Below are positions 21,926-33,425 of a DNA stretch of 64,000 bases, in pieces. Numbering within the stretch: position 1 is the stretch's first letter; every line of letters starts with the position of its first letter. The notes below the pieces were generated by a model that was not told where the DNA came from, did no database searches, and saw nothing but the letters and a program-made list of their open reading frames with translations. The DNA is from Heterohyrax brucei (Eukaryota > Chordata > Mammalia > Hyracoidea > Procaviidae), in the NCBI GenBank assembly GCA_028571685.1, contig CM053142.1, positions 130,130,796-130,194,795 on the forward strand, written 5' to 3'. A program made the translations under genes and the position numbers.

Positions 21926-22319
21926 ACCCAGGGTAAACAACCACAAGACCCTTTTTGTGTCTGATATGGTTTCCACACCTCCTGCAATTTTGATCACACT
22001 CTTCTGCACAGTTACAGTTTGTTCAAAGATCTCTAAGACAGGGTTAAAATGTGTGTTTGACCATAACAAAAAGGAGTGATAATCTTACTTTCCACCTTTA
22101 GGAAAATTACGGTTCTATCAATAGTAAGCAATGATTGCTCAGACTTTTTTGCCATGTCACACAACTGACTCACCGGTAGTTTCACATTCATTGTTTTAAA
22201 TGATGTGCAGCCTCAGTATTTGCAGTCTGAATGGAAATAGCAGGGTTTTTGTACATGTTTCTGCTAAAGTAGTTTTTCTCTATCATTTCTTATGTAACTG
22301 ATTATTTTCATTAAAAAAA

Positions 22320-22770
22320 AAAAAAATCCCAGTGGCAACATGAGAAAGAAAAGGGGAGCACCCTGAGAACTCCACTAAAAGACTGCAAGTGATGGTCCAA
22401 AGGCCTGGGGTGGGGTCACCTTGGAGCATGGCCCCTAGACCGATGCTACCATGATTATAAATCATTACTGAGGTCAACTCTTCGGACAGAAATGGATTGG
22501 ACCTGGGGACACAGAATGGCCTTATTGTATGTGCACTTTATAGCTCTTTGCAGCTATAAGATGTCGTCCCACTGGCCTCTTACTAGAGAGGAGTGGAGAG
22601 GGTGGAGAGGAGGGGGCAGGAAATTGTTAAGAGGATATGACATGTATAGAACAGAAAGGAGGAGTGTGCTGTCAATGGGCAAGGAGAGCAGAAGGAGCTG
22701 CAGATAGGTGGACATGCAAATTTAAACTGGATTGTATGCTTTCACTCAATCACAATAAAAAAGAGAAAAA
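22320..22770 (+). mobile_element. L1 3' UTR, sense
   Basis: 3' UTR with gtggacatgcaaatttaaac, then ggattgtatgctttcactca, then atcacaataaaaaag and an A-rich tail. The end matches 5850-6060. A run of 14 A at about 22312-22326 precedes it. The open frames here are UTR shadows. The stretch 21926-22319 before it shows nothing that I recognise. Confidence 0.6.
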
Positions 22771-22951
22771 AACAGTTATTAGTTATAACAAGTACAAGAA
22801 AATTTTCATAAGCCTAGCTTGTATGTTTCAATATACCCATAAGGCTAAAACTCCGTGCTAATTTACTCTTTGAGCTTTCCAGTGCTCTCCAGTCACAGCT
22901 GTCATCATCACCCAGTTATAATGACTCTTCAAATTATGTAAGAGGTCTCAA

Positions 22952-23109
22952 GATTAAGTCCATGAACTTAATTGTTCTAAGTGCCATTACCTCATTGCTG
23001 AGTCTCACTATGCACGATTTCCAAGTACTCCTCTTGGGAAGCTATGCACCGACGCCAGCACCTGGTCCGTCCTTCAAAGCAATTTTGGAACTTTCTGGAA
23101 TGACCATTG
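22952..23109 (-). mobile_element. Mariner-type transposon 3' end, antisense (left arm)
   Basis: This segment is the reverse complement (roughly 75-80% by eye) of 23329-23490. It runs from attaagtccatgaacttaat through cctcattgctgagtctcact to caaagcaattttggaacttt. It forms the left arm of a large inverted repeat. Confidence 0.75.
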
Positions 23110-23145
23110 TATACGGTAGCATGATGGCAAGTTCACAAACTTAAT

Positions 23146-23495
23146 TGTCTAGTTGTTTGTGAGGGAGTTTTTATCCAGTAAACAAATAACTGTATTGGAA
23201 CATCTTCCCCTCTCACCTGATCTGGCCCTCAATAACTTTTTTCTTTACCCAGAGATAAAGGAAATACTGAAAGAAAGACCTTTTGATGACATTCAGGACA
23301 TCAAGGGTATTATGATGGCGGTTCTGATGGCCATTCCAGAAAAAGAGTTCCAAAATTGCTTTGAAGGGTAGACTAGGTGCTGGCATCAGTGCAGAACTTT
23401 CCAAAAGGAGTACTTCTAAGGTGATCATAGTGATATTCAGCAATGAGGCATATAGCACTTTTTCTAAGATGAATTGGTGAACTTAATTGGCGGTA
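23146..23495 (+). pseudogene. Mariner-type transposase C-terminal relic (right arm)
   Basis: The frame from 23153 reads VREFLSSKQITVLEHLPLSPDLALNNFFLYPEIKEI and later FDDIQDIK and EFQNCFEG. These correspond to the mariner family blocks HPPYSPDLAPxDFFLFPK (third catalytic Asp in SPDL) and the C-terminal FxNCFExW. After the stop at 23371 coding-like sequence continues (CWHQC, EYF). The N-terminal two thirds of the protein is missing. It ends near gaacttaattggcgg, a probable terminal repeat. Confidence 0.8.
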
Positions 23496-24135
23496 CTGTA
23501 GTTTCATCTGCACAGGCTACAAACAAGCAGTTATTTTTATTGCCTCTGGTATTTTTGTAGTCACTGATTGTTGTCAAATTTTCCGGTGTTTTAGATACCA
23601 ATTACTATGGTAATTAGCATTAGGGGGTGATACTATGAGTTACCCACACTGGGTGACACCACTGTGTGTGATGCCACTGTTCTTGCATCACTACTTTGGT
23701 ATCTAGATTTTCTTTTACTTTTCCATCTAGTTGTTATATCTAGTGGGTGGAGAACAATAGAAAAATAATAGTGGCTGTCACTAAATATTAGCTTGTGTGA
23801 ATTTCACAAATCTAGTATACTGGTAGGTAACTAAGACTTTATAAGGACACACATTGAACCAGAAAAAGTTTTGCAAAAATCGGGCTATTGCAGTGAATGA
23901 ACAGCCTTCCACAGTATTTCCTGATGGCTGGTAGGTTCAGACAGACAGGATAACCATCTGTCCAGGATGTTTTACTGGGAATTCCTGCACTGGGTGGGAC
24001 TTTAGACTAAATGATCTCTAAAGATATTTCTATCTCATAGATTCCATGTACAGTACATAGTTACTATTCATAGTTTTTTGTTTCTGATTCCACAGCTGAA
24101 AAGAACATTGTATTTTGATTCACTAAGGGTTTAAC
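23496..24135. other. Unassigned, no gene seen
   Basis: AT-rich sequence without recognised exons, repeats or RNAs. Confidence 0.5.
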
Positions 24136-24216
24136 AACATATATGTGTGTGTATGTATACACATATAGATTTACATATATATGTACATACATATATACAC
24201 ATATACATATGTATAG
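24136..24216. repeat. Alternating purine-pyrimidine (TA/TG/CA) tract
   Basis: About 80 bp of mixed tatatg, tgtgtgtatg, acacatata and catatgtata units, largely alternating purine and pyrimidine and locally palindromic. A decayed microsatellite. Confidence 0.85.
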
Positions 24217-25545
24217 GACTTGTCAAAAATTTTATTCATATAATAGTGTTTAGGGGATGTGTGTTTGGAGAATTTAAACCACTCTGTTATAGACTTGTTG
24301 CGTTTAAAGTGGAGATTAAACTTTATTAAACTTTATCTTAATAGGAGTAATTATTTGTTGTTAAAACACATTATTAACAATCACAATCATTAGTAAGTAC
24401 AGAACAAGTTTATGGGTGTTCACTTGTTGGTAAATATAAAAACAGTCATGCTGATAGGATTCACTCATCTATCTCTATACTCATCCATCCATTTGTCTAT
24501 CCATCTGTCCCAGTAGTGCAAATTATGAAATTCATTGGACTTTGTGACCTCAAATAGTTAATAATTATACAACTAGTCTAGGTAGTTGCAACCTAAAATG
24601 CAGACTGGTATCTTCAAATTTAAGAAACGTTTTTGAGGCTAGGATGAAAAATGAAATTATAGTATCAAAATTCTACAAAGAAGAGTGCCAAATTCTAGGC
24701 TATTATTTATTCTGTGCTCTAATGCAGAACACAAAAACTTTTCCAGATGAGGACACATTTGATTAAATATAATTTCTGAGTTCCCCAGTAGATCATTAGG
24801 GTGGTCCAGCTGTCTTTGTGACACAGTAATGGATTTTATGTTATTACTTAGAGAAGGGCATTCAAGAAATTTCGGACACGCAATAAATGGAGCAAGAGTA
24901 ATATTTGAATTGAGAGAAGGCATGAGTGGCTTTTTCCAAAATCTTAATCACTGGATGCAATGTAGTAAATGCATTTAGATATTCATTTATTTATTCTTAT
25001 TAAAATAAAAATCAAGCATACAGCTTTCCTGTCCAGAGAATTTGATTCAAAAAAACTAGGAAGATGATGGTTCATTTAAATAAAAAACTTTGGATTAAAT
25101 AATCCCTCTAACTGAATTTTTTTTCCTTCTGATCTTGGTTGCCCATTTTACAAGATGCTACACAGCATCTGTATTCCAGCTTTGAACTCAAGTGTCTGCT
25201 GCTCTCCACCTTTCCCAGTGTTGCTTTCTAGCTCATCTCAGTTTGACATTATGAAATGGAATCAGTCCATCAGAACTACTTCTATTCCTACAGGGTCCCC
25301 TAGTGACATTCACTGTGCTCTTCATTGGCAAGGTATTATTGTTGGTTTCTGTGGCCACAACTAATTAGCAGCCTTGAATTCTTGCAAAGGGAATTGCTTT
25401 TCCTCACTAGCAACCAATCTAATTTCACTATATCATAGTCTGTAACGTAACTTTTCTCTTGATGATAGTTTGTATTCTAATAGTGTTTATAGGGTTTGTA
25501 GGTTCTGGATGGAATTAAAGAACAAGTATCATGGATTTAATGTAT
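24217..25545. other. Unassigned, no gene seen
   Basis: AT-rich. A weak (catc)n-like run (catccatccatttgtctatc) lies at about 24482-24505. No recognised element. Confidence 0.5.
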
Positions 25546-28110
25546 TAATGTTGTTGTTGTTAGGTGCCATCAAGTCAGTTCCAACTCATAGTGACCCTAT
25601 ACACAACAGAACGAAACACTGCCCAGTCTTGCTCCATGTCCTCAATTGTTTTCTATGCTTAAGCCTACTGTTGCAGCAACTGTGTCAATCCATCATGTTA
25701 AGGGTCTTCCTCTTTTTCACTGACCTTCCACTCTACCAAGCATGACATCCTTCTCCAGGGACTGATCACTCCTGACAACATGTCCAAAGTATGCAAGATG
25801 CAATCTCACAATCTTTGCTCCCAAGGAGCACTCTGGTTGCACTTCTTCCAGAACAAATCTGTTCTTTTGGCAGACCATGGTACATTCAACATTCTTCTCA
25901 AACACCGCGATTCAAAGATGTCAATTCTTCTTCCATCTTCCTTATTCATTGTCCAGTGTTGCATGCAGATTATATGACTGAAAGTATCACGGCTTGGGTC
26001 AAGCTCACCTTAGTCTTCGAGGTGACGTCTTTACTTTTCAGTACTTTAAAGAGGTCCTTTGCAGCAGATTTGCCCAATGTAATGTATCTTTTGATTTCAT
26101 GACTGCTGCTTCCAAGGGAGTGATTGTGGAACTTAGCAAAATGAAATCCACAACCTCAGTCTTTTCTCCATTTATCATAATGTTGCTTACTGGTCCAGTA
26201 GTGAGGATTTTTTTCATATGTATATTTTATATATTTTATTCATTTGTGATTGAGTGAAAAGTGTAAAATCCAGTTTAAATTTGCATGCCCACCTATGTGT
26301 AACTCATGCTGCTTTCCTTGCCTGGTGACAGCACACTCCTCCTTTCTGTTCTATACATGTCATATCCTCTTAACAGTCTCCGGTCCCTTCTCCACTGTCT
26401 CCACTGCCTTCTTGATGCTTAGGTGCAATTCATACTGAAGGCTGTGGTCTTTGATCTTCACCATTGTTTCAAGTCCTGTTCGCTTTCAGCTAGCCAGGTT
26501 GTATCATCTGCTTAATGCAGACTGTTAATGAGTCCTCTTCCAATCCTGATGCCTAATTCTTCTTCATGTAGTCCAGCTTCTCAGATTATTTTCTTGGCAC
26601 ACAGATTGAAAAGATATTGTGAAAGGATACAACCCTGACACACGTTTCCTGACTTGAAGCCACGTGGTGTCCCCTTGTTCTGTTCATATGACTGCTACTT
26701 GATCTATATACAGATTCCTTAAAAGTACAATTAAATGTTCCTGAATTTTCATTCTCCATAGTGTTAGTCATAATTTGTTATGATCTACACAGCAAGTGTC
26801 TCTGCATAGTCAATGAAACACAAGTACCCATCCTCCTGTTACTCTCTGCTTTCAGCCAAGATCCACCTGGCATCTGCCATGATATCCCTGGTTCCATGTC
26901 CTCAGATGAGTTCAGCTTGAATTTCTAGCAGTTCCTTGTCAGTATATTGTTGCAGTCACTTTTGAATGATCCTGAGCAAAATTTTCCTTGCATGTGATAT
27001 TAATAATATTGTTTGATAATTGCCACATTTGGTTGGATCACCTTTCTTCGGAACAGGCATAAATATGGATCTCTTCCAGTTGGTTGGCCAGGTAGCTGTC
27101 CTCTGAATTTCTTGGCATAGATGAGCGAGCACTTCCCCAGCGCTACATCTGTTTGTTAAAATAGCTCAGTTGATACCATATCAATTCCTAGAGCCTTGTT
27201 TTTTTGCCAATGCCTTCAGTGCAGCTTTGACTCCTTCCTTCAGTACCACTGGGTCCTGATCATATGTCACCTCTTGAAACGACCGAACATCCACGAGTTC
27301 TTTCTGGCCTAATGAGTTTGTGTATTCCTTCTGTCTTCCTTTGATGCTTCCTGAGTCCGTTAGTATTTCCCTGTAGAATCTTTCAGTGTTGCAACTCAAG
27401 GCTTGAATTTTTTCTTCAGTTCTTTCAGTCTGAGAAATGCAGAGCATGTTTTTTCTTTTTGGTTTTCTATTTCCAGCTCTTTGGACGTGTCATTATAATA
27501 CTTTATTTTGTCTTCTAGAGGTGCCCTTTGAAACCTTTTAGTTCATCATTCCTTCCTTTTGCTTCAGTTGCTCAGCATTCAAGAGCAAGTTTCAGAGTCT
27601 CTTCTGACATCCATTTTGGTCTTTTCTTTTTTTCTCGACTTTTTATTCTTTATAGATGATATCTTTGATGTCATTCCATAGTTTGTCTCGTCTTCAGTGT
27701 TAGTGTCTGACACATCAAATCTGTTCTTGAGATGGTCTCTGAACTCAGGGGGAATACACTCAGGGTCATACCTAGGCTCTCATGGAGCCTAATTCTAACT
27801 CTCTTCAGTTTCAGTTTGAACTTGCATGTGAGCAGTTGATGGTCTGTGCTGCCGTCAGCACCTGGTCTTATTCTGACTGCTGACCAAGAGCTTTTCTATT
27901 GCCTTTTCCACAGATGTAGCTGATTTGCTTCCTGTGTATCCCACCTGATGAGGTCCATGTGTGTGGTCCCAGTTTGTGTTGGTAAAAAAAAGACAAAACT
28001 GCAACATTGTATCGTGCACTCTCTGACGTTATTTCTATCACCAAGACTGTATTTTCCAATTGCTGATCCTTCTTCACACAAAACACCAGCCACAAATGAC
28101 ATTTATTTCT
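25546..28110 (-). pseudogene. RTE (BovB-type) LINE, antisense, 5'-truncated
   Basis: Reading the minus strand from right to left, the end of an endonuclease domain is visible near 27900-28000 (TWTSSGGIHRKQISYI, family motif TWTSPDGxxxNQIDYI). A linker follows, then a reverse transcriptase around 26450-27100 with the motif ADDTT at 26503-26511, where the Tyr of YADD has become a stop (26512-26514). The C-terminal SLGAKIVRLHLAYFGHVV block lies near 25800, and the tail with (TTG)n is at 25546-25570. It is about 2.4 kb after removing an L1 insert at 26211-26415. Many stops make it inactive. Confidence 0.85.
26211..26415 (-). mobile_element. L1 3' UTR fragment inside RTE, antisense
   Basis: The segment gtaaaatccagtttaaattt ... 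ctttccttgcctggtgacag ... actcctcctttctgttctat is collinear with 38765-38870. In the other RTE copy at 29470-29515 the sequence on either side is joined without it, which defines the insert limits. Confidence 0.65.
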
Positions 28111-28583
28111 TTCTATTTTAACATTCCATAGTATATTTTTGTTATTAGGTGCTGCTGAATCAGTTTCAACTCATAACACCCCTGTGCACCACAGAACGAC
28201 GCATTGCCCGTTGGTGTCATCCCCACACTTGTTAGGCTTCAGTCCATTTTTGCAGCCCCTGAATTGGAGTTCTTCCTTTTTTTTGTTTTTACTTCACTTA
28301 GCATGATGTACTTCTCCAGGGACCGATCCCTCTTGCTAAGGTTTTTAAGGTATATGATACATATTCTATGAGACGTAGTCTCGCCGTTCTTGTTTCTAAG
28401 GAGCATTCTGGTTGTACTTCTTCCAAGACAGATTTGTTCATCTTTTTGGCAGTCCACGATGTATTCAGTATTCTTCCTGAAAAACCACAATTCTTCTTTG
28501 GTCTTCTTGATTCATTGTCTGCCTTTCAGATACATATGAGCAATTGGAAACACCATGACTTGGGTCAGGTGCACCTTAGTCCT

Positions 28584-29281
28584 TGTCATGGACTGAATTG
28601 TGTTCCTCCCCCTGGCCCCCACCAAAATGTGTAGCAATTTGGCCAGACCATGAGTCCTGGTATTGTGTGATGTTTCCGTATGTTGTAAATCCTGGCCCTA
28701 TGATGTTAATGGAAACCCTGGTGGTGTAGTGGTTAAGTGCCGTGGCTGCTAACCAAAAAGTTGGCTCTTCAAGTCCACCAGGCACTCCTTGGAAACTACG
28801 TGGGACAGTTCTATCCTGTCTTGTAGGCCCACTGTGAGTCAAAACCAACTGCATGGCAACAGGTTTTTTTTGTTTTGTTTTTTTTCCATGAGGTTAATGA
28901 GGAGGATAAGTGGTGGTTATGTTGGTGAGCAGGATTCAGTCTGTAAGAGCATATTGTGCTTTGAGGCAATCTCTTGGGATAAAAAGGAAAGAGAAACAAG
29001 CAGAGAGGTGGGGACCTCATACCATCTGGGAAGAAGCAGTGCCAGGAGCAGAGTGGATTCTTTGGAAAGGACCTGGTGTCAGTGCACCTCAGAAGCTCCC
29101 AGTCCAGAAGAGGATTGATGACAAGTATCTTCTTCCAGAGACAACAAGAGAAAGCCTTCCCCTGGAACTGATGACCTGAACTTGTACTTGTAACCTACTG
29201 GACTGTAACAAAAAAATTTCTCTGTATTAAATCCATCCATTTGCGGTATTTCTATCAGAGCAATACTGGATAATGAAGAGA
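28584..29281 (+). mobile_element. MaLR solo LTR inside RTE
   Basis: Runs from tgtcatggactgaattgtg to gataatgaagaga (last CA mutated), flanked by gtcct at 28579-28583 and 29282-29286. About 180 bp of it is a SINE insertion. Neither flank carries internal-region sequence. Confidence 0.87.
28711..28888 (+). mobile_element. AfroSINE inside MaLR LTR
   Basis: Well-preserved sense SINE (ggaaaccctggtggtgtagt ... aaccaactgcatggcaacag plus a T-rich tail). Imperfect target duplications atgatgttaatgg (about 28699) and atgaggttaatga (about 28888) flank it. Confidence 0.9.
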
Positions 29282-29647
29282 GTCCTTAAGGTGACATCTT
29301 TGCTTTTTAACACTTTAAAGAGGACTTTGTAGCCAATCTGCCCCCTGCAATGCATCCATTGACTTCTAGACTGCTGTAGCCATGAGTGTTGACTATGACT
29401 CCAAGTAAAATAAAATCCTTGATAACCATAATCTCTTCTCCATTTATCATGATATTGCTTATTGGTGCAGTTGTGAGGATTTTTGTTTCCTCTACATTGA
29501 GGTACAATCTGTGCTGAAGACTGTGGTCTTTGAAATATTATATTGGGACAACAATTCTCATGAATGTGTGGTACCCAATTATACAACGGCATTTCTAATT
29601 ACTATTTCTCCTTTTGTCTCCAAAGTCCATTTCTAGCACTTCTAATA

Positions 29648-29792
29648 AACTCAGTGCTATCAAGTCAATGGCATAGTGACCGTGTAGGACAGAATACCTG
29701 CCCCATAGAGTTTCCAAGGAGCACCTAGTGGCTTTGAACTGCTGACCTTTCGTTTAGCAGCTGTAGCACTCACCCACTATGCCTCCAGGACA
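29648..29792 (-). mobile_element. AfroSINE
   Basis: Antisense copy: actcagtgctatcaagtcaa, then tgccccatagagtttccaag, then cccactatgcctccaggac. Confidence 0.85.
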
Positions 29793-30014
29793 GCACTTCT
29801 TATAGTCCGTAGAATAGAAAGACATTTAGCAGTGTTTCCTGTGGGTCTGAACGCAGTATTTTGTTAATTAATCCACATATGTATTAGGGCTAAATTAGAG
29901 AAATGAAACATTTGACATTCCACTGGAATAGTGAATACAAGCAATAAGCTTTAGTATATCTACAATTTTTGCTCTGGAAAGGGAAGGGGACATTGGGAAA
30001 CATTAAGGGTGATA

Positions 30015-30188
30015 AGGAGACCCTGGTGGCACAGTGGTTAAATGCCACAGCTACTGACCAAAGCGTGGGCAGTTTGATCCGCCAGGCACTCCTTGGAAAC
30101 TCTACAGGACAGTTCAACTCTGCCCTATAGGGTTGTTATGACTTGGAATGACTCGATGGCAACGAGTATTTTCTTTTTTCTTTTTGGT
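30015..30188 (+). mobile_element. AfroSINE with target duplication
   Basis: Sense SINE between ttaagggtgata at 30003-30014 and the same 12 bases at 30189-30200. Head gagaccctggtggcacagtg and tail atgactcgatggcaacgagt, followed by a T-rich tract ending in tttttgg. Confidence 0.93.
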
Positions 30189-30200
30189 TTAAGGGTGATA

Positions 30201-30883
30201 CAACCTTGGCAGTGTCTTCTGTTCAGAGCATGGAGAATTTAGAAGCAATGGGCTTTGGTAATAGGTGTTTAGCTTTGGATGGTTTTTTAAAGGGAGATTT
30301 CTTTCTTAAACAGAAAATATTAGTTTGCAGATACAGCTTTGAAAGTGTATGAAACACAAATGTTTAACTTGCTGCAAATAGTGAGAAGTCTTGTACCTAG
30401 TTTAGAATCAGCAAACTAGAAAACAAACAAATCTTAGCCTTTTTATACAATGGTGACATTGTAGCTAGAATTGCTTTAAGAGTCTTTGAATGTGATACCA
30501 ACGTTTAGAGATAAGAATTTACCCCCGCACTGTGTGGAAACCAGTCAGGTTTAGCTAAGAGGGTCTCTAGAGTCACTATGTGTCAGACCAGCAGTGAGTT
30601 TGGTTGTTTTTGGTGTCACCGTGAGGATATACTACTCATGGCCTCCCAGCTGAAGCCCCACATCTACCTCTCTCCAGCTCTTCTCCCACTGCTCTATGTC
30701 TTTTCACTCATGCCCTCTGCAATACCATTTGGCTATATTCCAACCTTAAAAGTCTAGACTCCCAGAGGAATTGCTGACACTCATAAAATTAAAAGCAGTG
30801 ATACCAGTATTTTTTATCTTGTATCCTTACAAGCAAATGTTTTTGACTGTTTATCCGTAATACAAATAGTTATTTGCAAATAT
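30201..30883. other. Unassigned with one SINE scrap
   Basis: A scrap of SINE 3' end may lie at about 30555-30600 (gagtcactatgtgtcagacc). Otherwise nothing recognised. Confidence 0.4.
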
Positions 30884-31050
30884 AAAACCCCAACCAAACC
30901 CACTAGCATCAAGTCAATTGTGACTGATAGCAAACCTATAGAACAGAGCAGAACTGCTCCATAGAGTTTCGAAGGAGTGTCTGACAGATTTGAAATGCCA
31001 ACTTTGTGGTTAGCAGACATAGCAGTTAACCACTATGCAACTAGGGTTTC
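30884..31050 (-). mobile_element. AfroSINE
   Basis: Antisense copy with A-rich tail (aaccccaaccaaacccacta), body (agcagaactgctccatagag) and head (accactatgcaactagggtt). Confidence 0.9.
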
Positions 31051-31254
31051 TTATATAAATATACTACTATAATAGCATACTTGTGTGTATGTGTATGTAT
31101 ATGTATAAACATATGCAAATTAAAAATGAGAAAATTAAAAATCACCAAAACTAGATAATCTGGTGTTTTCGTCCCCCTGTACTCCAAAAGATCACCTTGC
31201 ATACTTTCTAGAGTATGTGTGTATCACTTTGGTGAACACTGCACTATTTTGCGT

Positions 31255-31400
31255 TACTTGTGTTTGTGTCCTCTAACTAGATTGTATCATTTAACTAGGT
31301 AGTGTCCTCTGTAAGGGTACAATGTGTAGTTAACTCATTTTTATACTCATGGAATCTAGCATAGATCTTGGCTGTAACAGAATTTAATGATGTTTATCTA
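31255..31400 (+). mobile_element. L2 3' end, sense, weak
   Basis: Phrases gtcctctgtaagggtacaat and atggaatctagcatagatct resemble a decayed L2 terminus. Confidence 0.35.
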
Positions 31401-31529
31401 GGATGCATTAATAAATTTCCATTTCTGCATTTTTTCTCACAAGAGTGCCTCCCTTCCCCCGTTCTCCTATCTTTCCTTCCCCCTCCCCTCCCCTCCTTTG
31501 AATCCACAATTCCAGGTCAAATTCAAGAC

Positions 31530-31705
31530 ATTAAAAAAAAAAAAGAAGTCAAAACCTACTGGTGTTGAGTCATTTCTGACTCATAGAGACCCCATAAAAT
31601 GGAGAAGAACTGCCCAATTAGGTTTCCAAAGAGCGGCTGGTGGGTTCAAACCGCCGACCTTCTGCTTGGCAGTCAAGCCTGTATCTGCTGTGCCACCAGG
31701 GCTCC
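31530..31705 (-). mobile_element. AfroSINE
   Basis: Antisense copy starting in an A12 tail and running ggtgttgagtcatttctgac, ggcggctggt-type middle (gagcggctggtgggttcaaa), and gtgccaccagggctcc. Confidence 0.9.
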
Positions 31706-31864
31706 TTCCAGCCCTTTCTATCCCGTAAATCTTTTCTTGCCCGTTGTTCTAAATCTCATGGATATCATTCTTCTCAACCTATAGAAACTATGACTTTGCT
31801 ACTCATTGGAGCAAAAACTTCTGATGCCTTGTCTTACTGACACATATTCATGCGTACGTGGGTC

Positions 31865-31970
31865 TTCCCAGAGAGACTGTAAGCTCTGTCTTATATGTCT
31901 CTAACACAGTAGCTTACTCTTGCTGTGTTTACATAAAGGTTATTCTATAAATATTCATTGAACAGATGAC
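31865..31970 (+). mobile_element. L2 3' terminus, sense
   Basis: Ends with ggttattctataaatattca then ttgaacagatgac, the typical L2 end (ataaatatttgttgaatga). Confidence 0.5.
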
Positions 31971-32949
31971 AAAGCTATCAATTCACGCAGCTACACTTTT
32001 GACTTAAAATTGTCTAAATGTGTTTGGCATTTCATTTTCTCATAGACATTTGAAAGTAGCTATTCTTCCAGCAAAGCTCTCTATCTGGCTCTTATTCTTA
32101 CAGTGACCCAATTTGCAAACCCCCTTGGCCATAAATTTAGGAAAAAAGTAGAAAATGCAATGTGGGAAAAAAACAAGTCTCAACCACGAAATCATGGTTC
32201 TATAGTTAGGATCAGCAAGCATGGGGCTCCTAGAAGCTCACTGCAGCAGTGATCCCTGAATGCGTGTTGGCTGGCATATTTTAGAGTGCCTTGACAGATC
32301 AAATCAAAGCCTTGGAGCCTGACAAAAGAATTGATGTGCCTGGTTTGTTTTAAAACAACTACTCATGCCTTTCAACATTCTTACGCTTTGTTTAAGATCT
32401 AAATTCTTAGATTCTAAAATCTTCTTTCATTCAAAAATGTGAGCTTTCGTTGGGTAGTTCCTTGAATTTGAGCTCTCAGCATATGCAATCTATAGATCAA
32501 GAATCCAAGAGATTCAGATATTTTCAGCCAAACCAAAGTAGGCAGAATTCATATGTATAAGATTTCAGCAAAGTCTTTAACAAAAATTGTCCCTGTCTGA
32601 TTACACAAGCATGATAGTGAGGTCTGAGTTTAATTCAGCCACCCTTTCTGCAGCTCTGGTTTATGCCCATACTGAGAAATAAGGAGGCACTTGCCAGCTT
32701 GACAAAAATATTTCTGGTTGCCTAGATCCCAGAAATGATTGCAATTTTACCTTCCTATTGTATGAAACTACGACTTCTTTCTACCAAAACCTAAAACCAT
32801 TTTCATTCTATGCTCATGATGCTTAATAATTGCTTCTTGGATTAGAAAATACACGTGTTTATTGGTGAGGGAGTGAGATTCATGTCCTGCTAAATATCTC
32901 TTTTCCTTCTGAGTATGTATCTTGGCAGAGCTTATTAATATTTTCCATC
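31971..32949. other. Unassigned, no gene seen
   Basis: No recognised repeat, exon or RNA across about 1 kb. Confidence 0.5.
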
Positions 32950-33085
32950 TGTTTCTAAAAGCTTCTGAAGATGCAGTCTTTCATTTTACCCTCACAATAA
33001 CCTTGAAATGTAGGTGGAGTATAATCATCTATCAGTAAATAAATGACAAAATTGGGCTCAATTAGACTTGTAGATTTTAACAATT
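32950..33085 (-). mobile_element. MIR fragment, antisense
   Basis: Core of a reversed MIR: ttttaccctcacaataacct, then gaaatgtaggtggagtataa, then aaatgacaaaattgggctca. Confidence 0.5.
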
Positions 33086-33194
33086 ACTACTCAGAGCTTC
33101 TTTCTCTAAAAGCCACGTTCATGTACGTTGGGACAGTTAAAGAGAAGAAAAGAAAATGAGCATGGTAAGCCGATGGCTGGTACTGCTATATAAT

Positions 33195-33425
33195 AGGGAC
33201 AGAGTTTCTCTGCCTCGGCATTATTGACATTTTGGGTTGGATAATTCTTTGTTATGGGGTTTATCCTCTGCACTGGAAGGCGTTTAGCATCATCTTTGGT
33301 ATATTCCTACTAGTTGTCTACAGCAACTCTCCCCCTGTGAGTCACATTCAGTCTGTAGAAGTCAAATGTCCCCTGGGATGGAAGAGCAAAATTGCTCTGC
33401 ATTGGGAACTACTGAGCTCAAGGGA
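33195..33425 (-). mobile_element. hAT-type (Charlie) non-autonomous DNA transposon
   Basis: The phrases cctcggcattattgacattt, gttggataattctttgttat, and near the other end gaagtcaaatgtcccctggg with ttgggaactactg, match a widespread short hAT element in reverse. The ends resemble the family's inverted cagnggtttctc / gagaaccnctg termini. The frame at 33232-33441 lies in it. Confidence 0.6.

Larger units (their letters stand above)
28135..29550 (-). mobile_element. Second RTE 3' part, antisense, split by an LTR
   Basis: 28135-28583 and 29282-29550 are collinear with 25546-26210 and 26416-26445. The tail (ttgttattaggtgctgctga) lies at 28140 and the reversed reverse transcriptase C-terminus follows. 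A MaLR LTR with gtcct on both sides splits it. The copy begins about 25 bp right of the first RTE, in the same orientation. Confidence 0.8.
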
